Assembly (NCBI GenBank): GCA_033557835.1
Contig: JAWQRO010000019.1
Location: forward strand, 17,213 to 81,212
Direction: 5' to 3'
From: Helochares maculicollis
Lineage: Eukaryota > Arthropoda > Insecta > Coleoptera > Hydrophilidae
DNA length: 64,000 nt
Each line of letters begins with the position of its first letter. The stretch's first letter is position 1. A model generated the notes under the pieces. It made no database searches, was not told the origin of the DNA, and saw nothing but the letters and a program-made list of their open reading frames with translations. The translations under genes and the position numbers were made by a program. Below, one piece after another: positions 10,872 through 22,983 of the stretch.

Positions 10872-13224
10872 ATGGCTCCAAACGATTTCAAAGTTAGCTA
10901 CGGCAACGAAGAGTACAATATTTCCGATTTTTTGAAAAACCACCCTGGAGGAAGAAATTATGTGGATGGCTACAAAGACAAGGATGTTGCCAAGCGGATG
11001 AAAGACACGAACCATTCGAAATCGGCGTTTTATTTGCTAAGAGAATACAAAGTTGGAGGAAGAGATGAAAATAAGAAGGAAGGAACTGAAGACTTAGAAG
11101 TGAGTGCAATTTCTACACGAAATCCATGAATTGCATGCTACTAAATATCTATTCTCTCATGAATATAATACAACACCCTCATTATTGTATACGCTACCAG
11201 TCATTGTTGCTGGTAGATAGTTTTATTATATCAATCTACTGCTTTTAGCTGTAATAAAAAGCAGCGCTCCATTTTACATTAATACTTGATGACTGCAATC
11301 AATATTTAATATTTAATGCTTTGGCTTTCATATATGGGTGATTGGAAGCATTTAATTTGGACGATGTCTGACAATGACGTGCATTTCTTGCAGGATCAGG
11401 ATATTAATTGTCTACTTTAATTTTAGAGGCTGGTGGATTGGAGCAAACCAATGTTGAGCCAAGTGGCAAGCTTAGGCTATCGATATAATGAGTGGGTCTC
11501 TTCACCAGTAGATAGAGAACTACGATTATTCCAAAATAACTTCTTGGAAATTTTAACCATAACCCCTTGGTATTTAGTGCCTCTTGTTTGGATACCTGTT
11601 GTAATATATTATATTTACGATGGAAGCCTTAAATATACTAAAATTACAAGAGGTGAGTAATCTAAAGTTAATTAAGCCATACTTACTCACTTAAAAAATA
11701 ATATCTGATCATCATTGGATTAAATAATACAATTATCGAAGCGGTCCTAAATAAAAGAAAAGATAAAGCTATTTGGACAAAACGTAGCCTACAAAACCTT
11801 TTCCAGATTAAACGGCACAAATTTGATAATAGTGCTTGCATAACCTCATTGCCAACGCAGGTCCTATTACGCCTCTACTTATCTACATTAATCGTTAAAT
11901 AAATATTGATGTTGCAAGACTTAAAAAATCGTTTTGAAATCAATCAAAAATATTGATCAGATAAACATTTTTACGCAAATCCCTTGCTATGCTAATTTTC
12001 AGACCCATCCCCAATGGTACCTATTGCCCTATGCGTAATTTTTGGAATTTGTCTCTGGACTCTAGTGGAGTACTCTTTGCACCGATGGGTGTTTCATATG
12101 GAACCTTCGGGAAAATCCAAAGCTGCTATAATTATCCACTTTACCATACACGGGCTTCACCATAAGGTAATGACTTTCAATTATATTTAAATTATTGAGT
12201 GACTCTACTCTACAACTATTGCAATGTTTTATTCTTTTCCTCGTTAGCCGTGAGGATATTTTTAGCATAAACGACTGTCCAAATCAATATATTATAAAGA
12301 TAATAAACGACACGGTTATAATGTAATGTTTTAATAAAATTTGTCGCACTCACTTTGTATTTGCTACCTTAACTATCATTCACTTACATGAGCTTAGATA
12401 AACTACTCGTTGATAATAGGTAGATAGTATTTTTTTTACATTCCTGATGAGAAACCTTCTCAATGACTATTAAGATCAATTCTTGCCAAATTTTAAAAAC
12501 TTTCAATATATGAGCCACCTCTGATTTTCATTTCATGGCGTTCTACAGAAGCATTAATTCACAATTAACATTCTATAAGATATGCGAATCTACCATACTT
12601 GTTAAAGACATTAATCATGTTCTGTAATATGCATTTTAATTCTAATTACAGGTACCATTTGATACTCGCCGCCTTGTATTTCCCCCATTTCCTGCTGCCA
12701 TTGTCGTGTATGTCGCCTACCACTTGTTAACGCATTTACTACCGCAATCTATACTACGATTAGTTTTAGGCGGTGCCATATTAGGTTCGTATTTTTTGCA
12801 TTATATAATGAAACGATTCTGGCTATTAACCAAGATTATTACAATTCCACAAAGATTTATTGTTTCAGATTATTCCTTAACGTATAAATTGTCTTCTATT
12901 TTAGGTTACGTAATTTACGACATGATACATTTCTATTTACATTATGGTTCCCCTCAAGAAGGTACATATTTGTATAACATGAAGCGGTACCATAACCAAC
13001 ATCATTTCGTTCATCACAGTAGCGGTAATAATTGAATTTGGTTTACTTTTAAATATACACAGTCAGTAATTTAGTAATTAGAATAAATTAAATGTCATTA
13101 AAAGAATAGACTGACTAAAACCGTGCTCATTCTTGCAGGTTTTGGAATAAGCAACAAGTACTGGGACATAATTTTTGGTACTCTTATACAGCTTAGGAGA
13201 TTGACCCTGGGTATAAAATGGTAA
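10872..13224 (+). CDS. FA2H: Fatty acid 2-hydroxylase
   Basis: Endoplasmic reticulum enzyme that puts a hydroxyl on C-2 of fatty acids used for ceramides and other sphingolipids, using electrons passed through its cytochrome b5 domain. Five coding exons: 10872-11099, 11427-11652, 12003-12166, 12652-13024, 13139-13224; all junctions are GT-AG and stay in frame, giving 358 residues (human about 372). The N-terminal b5 domain has HPGG at 24-27 and a second haem His near 48. The membrane hydroxylase domain has the di-iron histidine boxes HRWVFH (178-183), HGLHH (201-205), HFYLH (299-303) and HNQHHFVHH (320-328), with hydrophobic segments between. The start is the first ATG in the b5 frame (context AAGATGG). 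A polyadenylation signal follows the stop closely. No defects are seen. Confidence 0.96.
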
Positions 13225-13241
13225 ACCCCGCTGTGTATACG

Positions 13242-13247
13242 AATAAA
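13242..13247 (+). terminator. Likely FA2H polyadenylation signal
   Basis: AATAAA 18 bp after the FA2H stop codon. It is very close to the stop, so a more distal site may also be used. Confidence 0.45.
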
Positions 13248-14250
13248 TTTAGAAATTCCACCGGTTTTATAGTGCCTTAATTATACCGAAAAAAGTGTTC
13301 CTGTGCTTTTTTTGAATTGATGTGTTATAAAATCGAATATATTTTGATGTGACGTGATGGATCAGGCATCCAAAGGGTCCAAAGCTATTGTGTTCGAGTG
13401 ATTTATTTATCACTATTGCGCTTTTAACTTAATATGTAATGTTATTTTAAATTTTTATATAATTATTGTTGTTAATACATGTAAAATGAACTAATTTTTT
13501 AATATATATATACTACCTAAAAAGATGTCTACAATAATTTCCTACGAAATTAAAAAAACCTGTCCTCCCTCAACATTCTCCGAAACAATAAAAGTGAAAA
13601 AAGCTTCTTATTTCGGTTTTGCTAGCCCATCGCTTAATGAAGAGCATTGGGTCGTTCCCCAATCCACAATCTGTTCGCTAATGAAGCTAGCTCAGTTTTC
13701 CATGTACATAACTTGAAGGAAATTTGATAGAAAGTAGCATTTTTGTGTATATTTACTATTTTTTATGGTATTTTAGGTGTGCACAAAATTTCAATTTGAT
13801 AGCTTTATTTTAATGAGAAGTTACTTGCAAAACTTGTCAACTATGTAGGTGAAAAAGTACTTCTGATGCTCCTACGTGTCCCAAAATTTGACTCGTATCC
13901 ACGATTTTACTATAATAAAAGCATGGTAATTTTGATCGTTCCACCTCAAGCACTGTAAGTGCTGTCGTGGGAGCGAATATAATAGTAATAAAAGATATCA
14001 TAATCCATAACGAAGCGAAAACTTCCGATGCATATGCAACCCTACGTGCATATAAGCAGTCAAATACAACACCGTCAAAAGAAACAAATTTACGGAATCG
14101 CCTTTGAAAAGCGGGATTCTTATTTCAATGCTCTAGAATCTAAAATTCAAAAGTCTAAATGAGATAATGTGTGCTCTTTATACTCAGTCTTATTACTTTC
14201 AGCATTGACTTCGTATAAGTTTGTATTCATTCCTACCGATTAGTTTGCGT
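13248..14250. other. FA2H to Vha13 intergenic region
   Basis: About 1 kb without a supported gene. A 63-codon open frame (13525-13716) has no recognisable features. The last part probably contains the Vha13 promoter and 5' UTR. Confidence 0.5.
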
Positions 14251-14406
14251 CCTTGCAGTCAGTCATGTGTTCGTCATGCGCAAAACCAACAGCGCAGCCT
14301 CACGGGAAAATATTGAATTAACGTGATCTTTCCAAATCATATGACTGATATCTAGGGCAGTCAGATTCGTTGTCTGGTGTCTTGCTGAATTTATTGGTAT
14401 AATATA

Positions 14407-15153
14407 ATGGCAAGCCAAACCCAGGGTATTCAACAGCTTTTGGCTGCTGAAAAAAGGGCAGCTGAGAAGGTCTCCGAGGCCAGGAAGCGTAAGTTTAATA
14501 ATTTTGACATTAAAAATGTTTCCATAAGAAATGGGTGGTAACATTTCAATCACGAGACCGATGTTAATGTTTAACTTACATTATTTACAACATAAACCAC
14601 CGTATAAACCGATTATCCTCTCAATTCAAAACTAATCCCTCTCGCAACACCCATCTTTCACCATACATTCTTGATAGTAAAACCCCCTTAATAACATAAT
14701 CAACCATATCATGTTTACATTAAATTTTCTTGTAAGTATGTAGTAATATCTCAAACCGACTTATAATTTCGTTTAAAATAACATGTATTTTCATTGCAAT
14801 TAAGGTCAACTGAAGCAAATTAAGATCTGCAAGATCGATGGCCTTGAAATTCATGCATTGATAACAGCATTGTGTAATTTTTAGGCAAAGCCAGGAGGCT
14901 CAAGCAAGCCAAAGAAGAAGCTCAAGATGAGATTGAAAAGTACAGGAAGGAACGCGAACGTCAATTCCGTGATTTCGAAGCTAAACACATGGGTTCCAGG
15001 GAAGATGTAGCTGTGAAAATTGATCAAGACACTAAACATCGTATCGAAGAAATGAACAGAGCCGTGGCCAGCCAGAAAGAGCCAGTCATTCAAAACATTC
15101 TCCAACTGGTGTATGATATTAGACCGGAATTGCACAAGAATTTCCGCAAATGA
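14407..15153 (+). CDS. Vha13: V-type proton ATPase subunit G
   Basis: Peripheral-stalk subunit of the vacuolar H+-ATPase, which acidifies lysosomes, endosomes and some insect plasma membranes. Two coding exons, 14407-14488 and 14885-15153, joined in frame across a GT-AG intron, encode 116 residues, the usual length for the family. The protein begins MASQTQGIQQLLAAEKRA, the highly conserved N terminus of subunit G. A long charged coiled coil follows, rich in Arg, Lys and Glu, with MGSREDVA near the middle and VYDIRPELHKNFRK at the C terminus. The start context is ATAATGG. The gene runs tail-to-tail with DPM1. I see no defect. Confidence 0.97.
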
Positions 15154-15609
15154 ACACCATTATGTTAACAGATGAATTTAAATGTATCTACTTAATAATT
15201 GTTGAAAAAAAAACTTAAGAAAACATTATACTTAATGTAGGTGAAGGAATTTACTTCATATTGTATTGTATATCCACCATTCCATTTTGAAAACGTAATA
15301 CTTACTTTTTGCTTCTCATTTTAGAAGTTTTTAATTTTACTCATTTTATTGTTGTACAGTATTGCATAGAATTTATGTAGAAATATACGTGTTTAACGAA
15401 CTTAATATGATTTTTTCTTGCAGTTTCCAGCTAGTTTTATTTTTTCATTGTCTTTTCCTGATGCTCCCGAAAATAAGAAAGAACGGAGGTTAATTGTTTA
15501 TTCTGATTAAATTATATTTGATTAGCCAGGAAACAATATAAAATGGACACGTTTTTATTACCAATAACAATGGTGCCTTGAATGTTAATGGTTTTTTAAT
15601 CAGATGATC

Positions 15610-15615
15610 AATAAA
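15610..15615 (+). terminator. Candidate Vha13 polyadenylation signal
   Basis: AATAAA about 460 bp after the Vha13 stop. It lies only 36 bp from the DPM1 signal on the other strand, so the two 3' ends may overlap. An earlier non-canonical site could also be used. Confidence 0.4.
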
Positions 15616-15650
15616 AAAATCATATTCTATACACAAACTAAAACATATTC

Positions 15651-15656
15651 TTTATT
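15651..15656 (-). terminator. Candidate DPM1 polyadenylation signal
   Basis: AATAAA on the minus strand, about 285 bp after the DPM1 stop at 15941. It faces the Vha13 signal 36 bp away. Confidence 0.4.
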
Positions 15657-15940
15657 TCTTGGGGCCAGATATGATGAAATTATTAACATATTTTTCAGTT
15701 TTCCATATTCATAAACCAGTTAACCCAAGATAGTTACTCATAATATCAATACAAATTAAAAATAGTTTACTTACCAGACATTAACCAATGACAAGTAATA
15801 TAAAATAAACAATACAGTTTACTGATTTATTGAAATGAGACACACAAAAATATTCACATTATAAATGCATCACAAAAATACAATTTCAAATATTTACAAA
15901 ATGGAATGTTCTTAATTACTAATTTAAGTCGAGTAAATAA

Positions 15941-17784
15941 TTATGTAGTGGCAAACAAATATAGTAGATTGTAGGCAAATTGAATTATCTCCGAACCTCC
16001 TAGTTTCGATTCACCATAAACCCTATCGACGAAAGTAATGGGCACTTCTCCAATGGTGTACTTAAATTGGCGTGCCCTAATAATCATCTCCATTTGAAAT
16101 ACATAACCCTTAGAAACACAACTGTTTACTAGTTTTTCCAAGACATCCTTCTTGTATAGCCTAAAAGATCCTGTTAAATCAGAAGCGCCTGGGCGTAGAA
16201 GCAACTGCGTCACAAAGTTGGCTCCTCTAGAAATTAGCTTCCTTTTGAAATCCCATCCATATACACCTCCATCTTGTTCATAGCGGGTACCAGACACAAG
16301 ATCATAATTGTACTTCTCTTGAAGTTTTATGAATTTAGGAATGAATTTTGGCTATAAAACAAAAACTGTACATCAAAATTTCATTTTTCCAAACTCCTAT
16401 TGAGTTTTTAACCAATTATTGATTTTTTTTAAGCAAGTTGCATGAAAGAAACTACAAATTCAACATAAATCGATTCTAATATGGTGGCTTAAATTGGCAT
16501 CCACAATTATAATGAAGTATTATTATTGTTAATGCATTTTACAATAGTTGCTAAAAATGTCCTAATCAACCAAAATCAACAAAAACGTTTTTTACATTCC
16601 CGTATAGTAAAAGGAAAAAATTTGACCTCGAGATTTTAACGGATCTTCACGTTTTGAGTGCCCCTGAATCCATTTTATCTATTTTTGGCATGTTGTAAAC
16701 ACAATAGCGGTCAGATCGTTTGAGGTGTAACGATAAAATTTGGTATGCGGCCATTATCAACTTTTGAGGCATGTACTTGGAATAAAAAATGTGGCAAAAT
16801 TGTTATACAATTGGTATACATTGTAAATATAGCAATAGCAAATAGTTACATGTAAATTTGAAAACCGAAAGCGGGACCTAAGCGGCATAAATTCGATTTT
16901 TTAGTTATGAATTTATATTGCAAATCAGCTTCCTTTTGAAATCCCATCCATATACACCTCCATCTCGTTCATAGCGAGTACCGGACACAAGATCATAATT
17001 GTACTCTTGAAGTTTTATGAATTATTGCTATAAAACAGAAACTATACCTCAAAAACCAAAATTTAATTTTTCTTAACTGCTATTGATTTTTAAGCAATTA
17101 TAGATTTTTTTAACAAGTTGCATGAAAGAAAATACAAATTCAATATAAATCTATTCTTACATGGTGGCTTAAATCAGCATCCATAATTATAATAAAGTTG
17201 CCAGTAGCATGCTTTATGCCGTGAATGTAAGCGGTTCCAAGTCCTAATTTCTTCTCCCTCGGTTTAAGCACAATTTTTTCTTCACCGTATATTTTTTGCA
17301 ATTTTTTGGCAGCATCTAATGTACCATCAGGACTTCCATCATCAATAACAATAATTTCATAGTCGTAACCGCTGAAATAAATCAACATAATTTCACCTAT
17401 AAGGAAGTCTTTAAAAAGAAAGTTGTTTACATAACAATAAATATATCTATAAGTTGCACAATACTTTCACATATGGCATTTAAATTTAGCCCTATAAAAA
17501 TCACCCTTCATATTCGATTTGTAAAAACGCTTCTTTTAAACAAATATGCATTTTTACTAGACAAAGAATACCAAAATCAATGACCAATTACAATGAGTAT
17601 ATTTTAAAAATTATAAAAAAGGTAAATTCTTTGTATTTTACCTTGCATCCATGTGTTTTACCAGCAGCCATGTGATAATGGGCAAATTTTGGACTTCATT
17701 GTACGTTGGCAGAAGTATGGAGTACTTATTTTTGGTTTTTAATTCCTCGGTGGATTCTTCACCATCTTTCTTGTTGCTTGCCAT
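15941..17784 (-). CDS. DPM1: Dolichol-phosphate mannosyltransferase subunit 1
   Basis: Catalytic subunit that moves mannose from GDP-mannose to dolichol phosphate on the cytosolic face of the ER, making the donor for N-glycans, GPI anchors and O-mannosylation. Coding exons on the minus strand: 17784-17642, 17371-17161, 16351-15941; in-frame GT-AG joins give 254 residues (human 260). It is a GT2-family enzyme: LLPTYNE at 25-31, DDGSPDGT at 58-65, and the metal-binding DAD at 112-114 followed by LSHH. Later blocks include SGTRY, GGVYGWD, RPGASDLTGSF and DRVYGESKLGG. There is no C-terminal membrane helix, as in animal DPM1, which relies on DPM3. The chosen ATG has good context (AACATGG). An in-frame ATG 34 codons upstream would add a hydrophobic segment. 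The second intron holds a partial duplication and a repeat. Confidence 0.95.
16231..16517. repeat. DPM1 partial duplication, copy 1
   Basis: About 287 bp matching 16922-17197. It includes the 5' part of the real DPM1 exon 3, the adjoining intron, and a decayed copy of the last bases of exon 2. In this decayed copy the exon 2 donor GTAAGA has become ATTAGA, so it should not splice. Confidence 0.88.
16518..16921 (+). repeat. Dispersed repeat B, copy 2, in DPM1 intron
   Basis: A 404-bp relative of 7981-8427 in the same orientation, lying exactly between the two DPM1 duplication copies with no extra bases visible at either edge. It is antisense to DPM1. It has no coding capacity and no terminal inverted repeats that I can see. 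Confidence 0.85.
16922..17197. repeat. DPM1 partial duplication, copy 2
   Basis: About 276 bp matching 16231-16517. It includes the real end of DPM1 exon 2 (to 17161), its donor and intron, and a decayed copy of the start of exon 3. Small deletions distinguish the exon 3 copy from the real exon. Confidence 0.88.
16925..17027 (-). pseudogene. DPM1 exon 3 pseudo-exon
   Basis: Reads on the minus strand like the first third of exon 3 (NYDLVSGTRYERDGGVYGWD), with one Gln-to-Arg change. An acceptor (TTTTATAG) remains at its 5' edge, but 15 bases are missing and the second in-frame codon is TAA. No donor follows. If used as an exon it would truncate DPM1 after His118. Confidence 0.8.
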
Positions 17785-19249
17785 GTTGTCAACTGAAATA
17801 TCTGTCAAATTTGGTTGATTCGCCGGGAAGAGGTTATAAATGATCACTGATGCTAAAATTAATATAACAGATGCAAAATATTGCATGCAATTATTTTAGA
17901 ACGAACTTATGACTGATATAAGGAAAAAACAAAAATCGCATAAACTATTTAAATACTTAATTATGCTCTTCAACTTACGATTTATAGGTTATTATGATAC
18001 AGAGTTCTGTTATTACCATTGGAGTCTAACTAAAGCATAAGCTTACCGGTCTCCTATTATTGTTTGGCTCACACTTGATGGTCATATAAATTAAAACCAA
18101 CATTCCTGTTCTCAATAAAGGATTATTGCAAATCTACCAATTTACCCTTATATTTATTGATTATTTGTATTTCTAGATACAACCATAATATTTTCCATAA
18201 CTCCAATGAACTTGTGATTGATATTAAATTAGTTGAAAATATATTAAAAGCTTAAAAGTCAAACTGTTCCAAAAAAATTATTGTCTACTATCCATGCTCA
18301 TTGAAATTTTGCCGACAATTTAATTGTAGAGGCAAATTTATTATCAAGCTAGGATTAATTTGTGAGAAAATATTAATAATTGGACTATTCACATGTTCAT
18401 AAGTGTAGAAATAAAGATATTGTTATGAGAAAAGACATAAAATTCTCTTACTATTTATTTACTGATCACGACTCTTTTTTCTAAAAATACCATTCTTATA
18501 TTCTCAAATATTTAAACCAAGAATATAAAACAACGTTTTGTCATATCATCATTATTTGAACACTTTTCACTCATGATCACTTTTACATCAGTATCTGTTT
18601 CTGCATTTATCTTAAAAGCTATTAATAATTACTACTTTCAAAATTTTTACTCGATCGGGGCACTGAAAAAGCTAGTTTTTTCTATCTAATTAATAATTTT
18701 GCACTCCGCCTAAAAATTGTAATACACATGTTAAAAATTGTAAAATTCTCATTAACAGTTTAAGTTTGAGTAGTTTTTATTACGATTAACGCATTTCCAC
18801 TTCACTAGTACGTGAAATTCTTTAGTTTTCATGGGTTTTTGCGATATTTCTTTATTTTCTACATTCACTAATCATAAAATAGACACACACAGCAGCAAAC
18901 AGATAGAATGCCGAAAATGGTACTCCCAAGAAAGTTTTTCATATTTATATTTTGTTTAGAATATTGCAATAAAATGGAACAGCTCTGGCTTTTGCTCCTG
19001 CGCGTTTTAATTGTAATCCGAGTGATTGACGGTTGTTTGGCTTTAGTTCGTACCATGCGATAGTGAAATCGTGTTTTAAATTTGACGTTTCAACTGCTTT
19101 TGACGTCATCCCAAACAAATTTTGTACCTGTATTTACAACGTAAAGATACCGTTCTGGAGATATATCCGCATTACTCATGCTAGTTTATCAGAAATGATT
19201 TCAAATAATTTATAATGGTGACATTACTGTAAATGTACCTGCTGTAAGT
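17785..19249. other. DPM1/NKIRAS head-to-head intergenic region
   Basis: About 1.5 kb between two divergent start codons, so it should contain both promoters. It is AT-rich and no TATA box or known motif stands out. The slightly GC-richer part at 18970-19090 is the likelier NKIRAS promoter or 5' UTR. Confidence 0.45.
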
Positions 19250-21236
19250 ATGGGAAAAACATCGAAAGTGGTAATTTGTGGCATGAAAGGCGTTGGAAAA
19301 ACTTCAATTTTAGAGCAAGTAATCTATGGAAATGTAAATGGCACTACTGTAAGTACAATCTCGTTTGTAGTAAGTACAATTGTTTTGTTTTTATAAAATA
19401 TGCTTCGTTGAAACTCAGCCAGAACTATGCCAATTGTAGGTTATATTATTTACAAAATGTGAACTCTGTGGTTTACAAACATTAAAGTTTGGTGCAAAAT
19501 AAAACATTTATTACTTTTCCACTACAACTATATACAAACAAGTGTATTCGAATACATATTTACCTGCAACAATATAATTTACACTTTATACAGATGTAGC
19601 ATTTGCGAACATACAATTTTAATTTTTCTAACAGCATTCGCAATGAAAGTATTAGAATTGAAAATGGTTTTTACAGATTTACATCTGGTGAAGTTAACTG
19701 AATACTATTTGACAATTTGTATCTACCCGCATGTGGCAGATTTTGTTACAATGTTTTTTTAAAATCTACTAGAGATCAAATTTCATATTTAATGCTTTAT
19801 TATTCCTGTGCAGAACTGATTACTTTTTGGGTTAAATTAGAAAGCTTACTTTTAAAAAAATAATATTTATGATTACTTCTTAAAACTATTATGATAAACA
19901 ATTATTGCAAAATAGGTATTAACCAAAGCTTAAAAACATATGTAAGTTTTGTCTAAATTATTCTCGATATTAATTTGGTAAAATTAAAGTGTTTTTTGCA
20001 AAAATTGTGGAACTATAAATTCACTCATCTTTTATTCAAGCAAAATATCCATATTTATAGAAATCTTTAAGAAATATTATGTGTTGTTTAATATAATTTT
20101 ATTTCAATTGCATTGAAAATCATGGTTAACTAAATTTACAGAAAATAATCAGTAAAATTTTATCACACTTGTCTAAATCATTATGAAGATTTAGATTAAA
20201 AAGTTGTAAAACAAAAAGATAAGCAGAAATACATTTTGAAGATATCACATCCTGGAAAAGTTAAGTTATTGCAAAATTAATTGTTTTTGAAAAAATGACC
20301 TTCAGTTGGTGATAACTTAAAGTGTAGTGGTGAACAACAGCCGAAGAACTACTCGATGTGCTTTTAAAACTAACTTACAATTTTCAAGGGCTGTTTCCCT
20401 ATTCCCATCTTATGATTAAACAGTAAAATTCACTCGATGATTCTGATAACTGACGACTTATTGTATTATTGTTTCAGGAATTTTATCCAACAATTGAAGA
20501 TATTTACATAGCCAACATAGAATCTGATAGGGGCACTCGAGAAAAAGTTAGATTTTATGATACAGCTGGTATTGAATTTTCCCAAACATCAACAGCACAT
20601 GGAACCACAAGTCAACAGTTGCCTAGGCACTACTTAGCATTAGCTGATGGCTACATATTAGTATATGATACTGAAAAACCTGATTCCTTAGATGTTTTAG
20701 TGTCATTAAAACGAGATATTGATAAAAATAAAGACAAAAAAGAGGTAAGTATCTAGCCTCCTCTTCTTTATGATCTTATTATCCAGTATGTGATTAGATT
20801 TATCAGTATTATTGAAAAAAATGGCACTATAAATATGGCAACAGGATTTGGTTTAAATATATGCAACATTTTCGTAGCATTTTGAAGCAACAACTTACAA
20901 CTAGCTCCGATGATTTTTACTCTGTGCACGGATTTATTCATTCATTTATTATTTTTGATTTTATTGATAACATGCTTAATATTTTAGGTTACTATAGTAG
21001 TAATAGGAAACAGAACTAAAGATTGTGATAACAATGACTTTGAGTCCACATGTAGTAAAGCAGCAAACTGGTGCAGCCGGGAAAAAATTCGACACTTTAC
21101 AGCATCTGCAATGGTTAGAAATACGTTATATGAGCCTTTCATATACCTAACTAGCAAATTGAATCCTCCTCCTAGCAAAAGCACATTTTCACAACTCTCC
21201 ATGGGCAGAAAAGTGATTTCTAAAGACTCTGGATAG
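19250..21236 (+). CDS. NKIRAS: KappaB-Ras small GTPase (NKIRAS)
   Basis: Ras-like protein that in animals binds the PEST part of IkappaB and restrains NF-kappaB signalling; it also affects Ral. Three coding exons, 19250-19348, 20478-20744 and 20988-21236, all GT-AG and in frame, encode 204 residues (mammalian NKIRAS about 190). Seen: P-loop GMKGVGKT at 11-18, effector-like PTIEDIY at 37-43, DTAG at 61-64 with Ile-Glu instead of Gly-Gln after it, a divergent G4 box GNRTKD at 129-134 in place of NKxD, and SA in the G5 region. The segment ESDRGTREKVRFYDTAG is characteristic of the subfamily. There is no C-terminal CAAX box, consistent with NKIRAS. Intron 1 is 1.1 kb. Confident for the family; a single insect orthologue is usual. 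Confidence 0.93.
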
Positions 21237-21432
21237 AATACCTAGTGATACTTTAAAAGGGGTATTGCAATTATTGTTTATATACTACTTTCCAATTTTT
21301 GTTCCTTGTCCTTTTGACATTTCATAATCGTTTCATTATTTAGATGGAGTGAATAACTATAAATTTTTAACTCACATCTATATTTGGGTCCAGTTAAATT
21401 AGTGCCTCATCAATCAGCAAGTAACTGTATAG

Positions 21433-21438
21433 AATAAA
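21433..21438 (+). terminator. Likely NKIRAS polyadenylation signal
   Basis: AATAAA about 200 bp after the NKIRAS stop codon. Confidence 0.5.
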
Positions 21439-22839
21439 TTATAAGGGAAGTGCAAGAAATGGGGTATTAATTTAAAATTTATTTTTGTTTACATTTTCAT
21501 ACCACATTTGTTTCTCCGTCAAAGATAGATATTTAAGTCTCTTTTGTTCTTTCTCATTAATTTTAGCGAGAACTGTTAATGATAACTTAACCAGAACTTA
21601 TAAATTTATTATATTATCTATTCTATGAAGGGCAATTTGCAATTTTCAAATGCTGTGTAATGGCAAAGAACTGTATAATATAATCACCATATTTTTGTGT
21701 TCAATGACATTGTATAACACGTTACAAACTACTAGTTAGCAGAATTGAAATTTTATTTTTGACCAAAGAAAATCTACATTAGAACTACTATTTAGAACAT
21801 ATAATTTCAAATGTGCAAAAGAGCACCTTAAAACAATATGTTTAACTTCAATAGTTAATACCAAATATGAAAAGTGAAAGATTTGTTGCTTTGCTTAAAA
21901 CAATGATATTTAAATTCATGCTATCAACTAGTTTGTAGCTGTAGTTTATTTGAGTATCTCATTATTTCTAAGTGATTCGTATCTCATGACTTATCGTTCC
22001 ATATAATTTTTTTTTGTAACTTGAACATTTTCAGTAGTTGGAGATGTTTCAGAACTATTTTTATAAATATTCTTAATATATATTTATGTATTTGTTATAA
22101 ATATTTATTTATATTTTATTGTTATTTGTATCATTATACCAAGAATCTCGAGGCAATGCTTTAATAAAGAAAAATAATAGAATATTTTGTATATACTTCA
22201 TTAGAATTTTGGTGAATGTTCTTATCTGCGTCCAGTTTAATTTGTTCTCGACTAAAAAATTTTCTTTTATTTCGTCTGTTTATTTAGCAGTTAACTTTGA
22301 TGACGGTAATCTCATTTGTCTCGTCTCAATCTCTGGTTTGTAGCGCTATTGTGAACTTGAATTTCATTGGCATAGATTAATGCTGGCCTAATCATAGATT
22401 TGCCAATCATGACCTAATCATAAACCACACATATAAACCCAAATCTGCATTAGCAAGAATATTTATTTTACAAGTACTAAAATGTAAAGAAATAACTGGC
22501 AAACAGTCTAAATCGATTTTAAAAGCAAAATTTAGATTTTCAGTCAAAATCCTCAACTGTTAAAGTGGAGACTAACCAAAAACAAACAATTCAAAAGGAT
22601 TTGAGCATGGAAAGTTTGAATTAAGCATATGTTGCATGGGAATAAAAGAGATAGCTAAACAGTATGTGACTCATATCGAAGAGAGTGCATCTGTTAGTTC
22701 CAGCAATTAATATTTAAATATTGCAATTTATATTCCCTTGTTCAATCATAATCAATCTCCAGTGAAATTGTAATTCTAAAGAACCATGATAGAAGTTTTA
22801 TTCATGTAAAATGAAAACTAATTATATTAAAATATTACG
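21439..22839. other. NKIRAS/PEPCK tail-to-tail gap
   Basis: About 1.4 kb of AT-rich sequence between convergent genes. Open frames such as 22119-22343 are short and unremarkable. Nothing recognised. Confidence 0.5.
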
Positions 22840-22845
22840 TTTATT
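22840..22845 (-). terminator. Likely PEPCK polyadenylation signal
   Basis: AATAAA on the minus strand, about 140 bp after the PEPCK stop. Confidence 0.5.
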
Positions 22846-22983
22846 GTGGATAAACCTTAAATATCACAAACTTATTACAATATGTACAGTTTTAAAATAA
22901 ATTATACTGATTGATATACTTGTACAATTACTTAAAAGAAGCGTTAAAACTTAGAAGTAAGAAATGAGAATAGGAAAAAGAGA

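Noticed and set aside
13525..13716. 63-codon frame after FA2H
   Set aside because: No recognisable motif, weak composition and no splice partner.
14881..15135. Minus-strand 84-codon frame
   Set aside because: Antisense of Vha13 exon 2.
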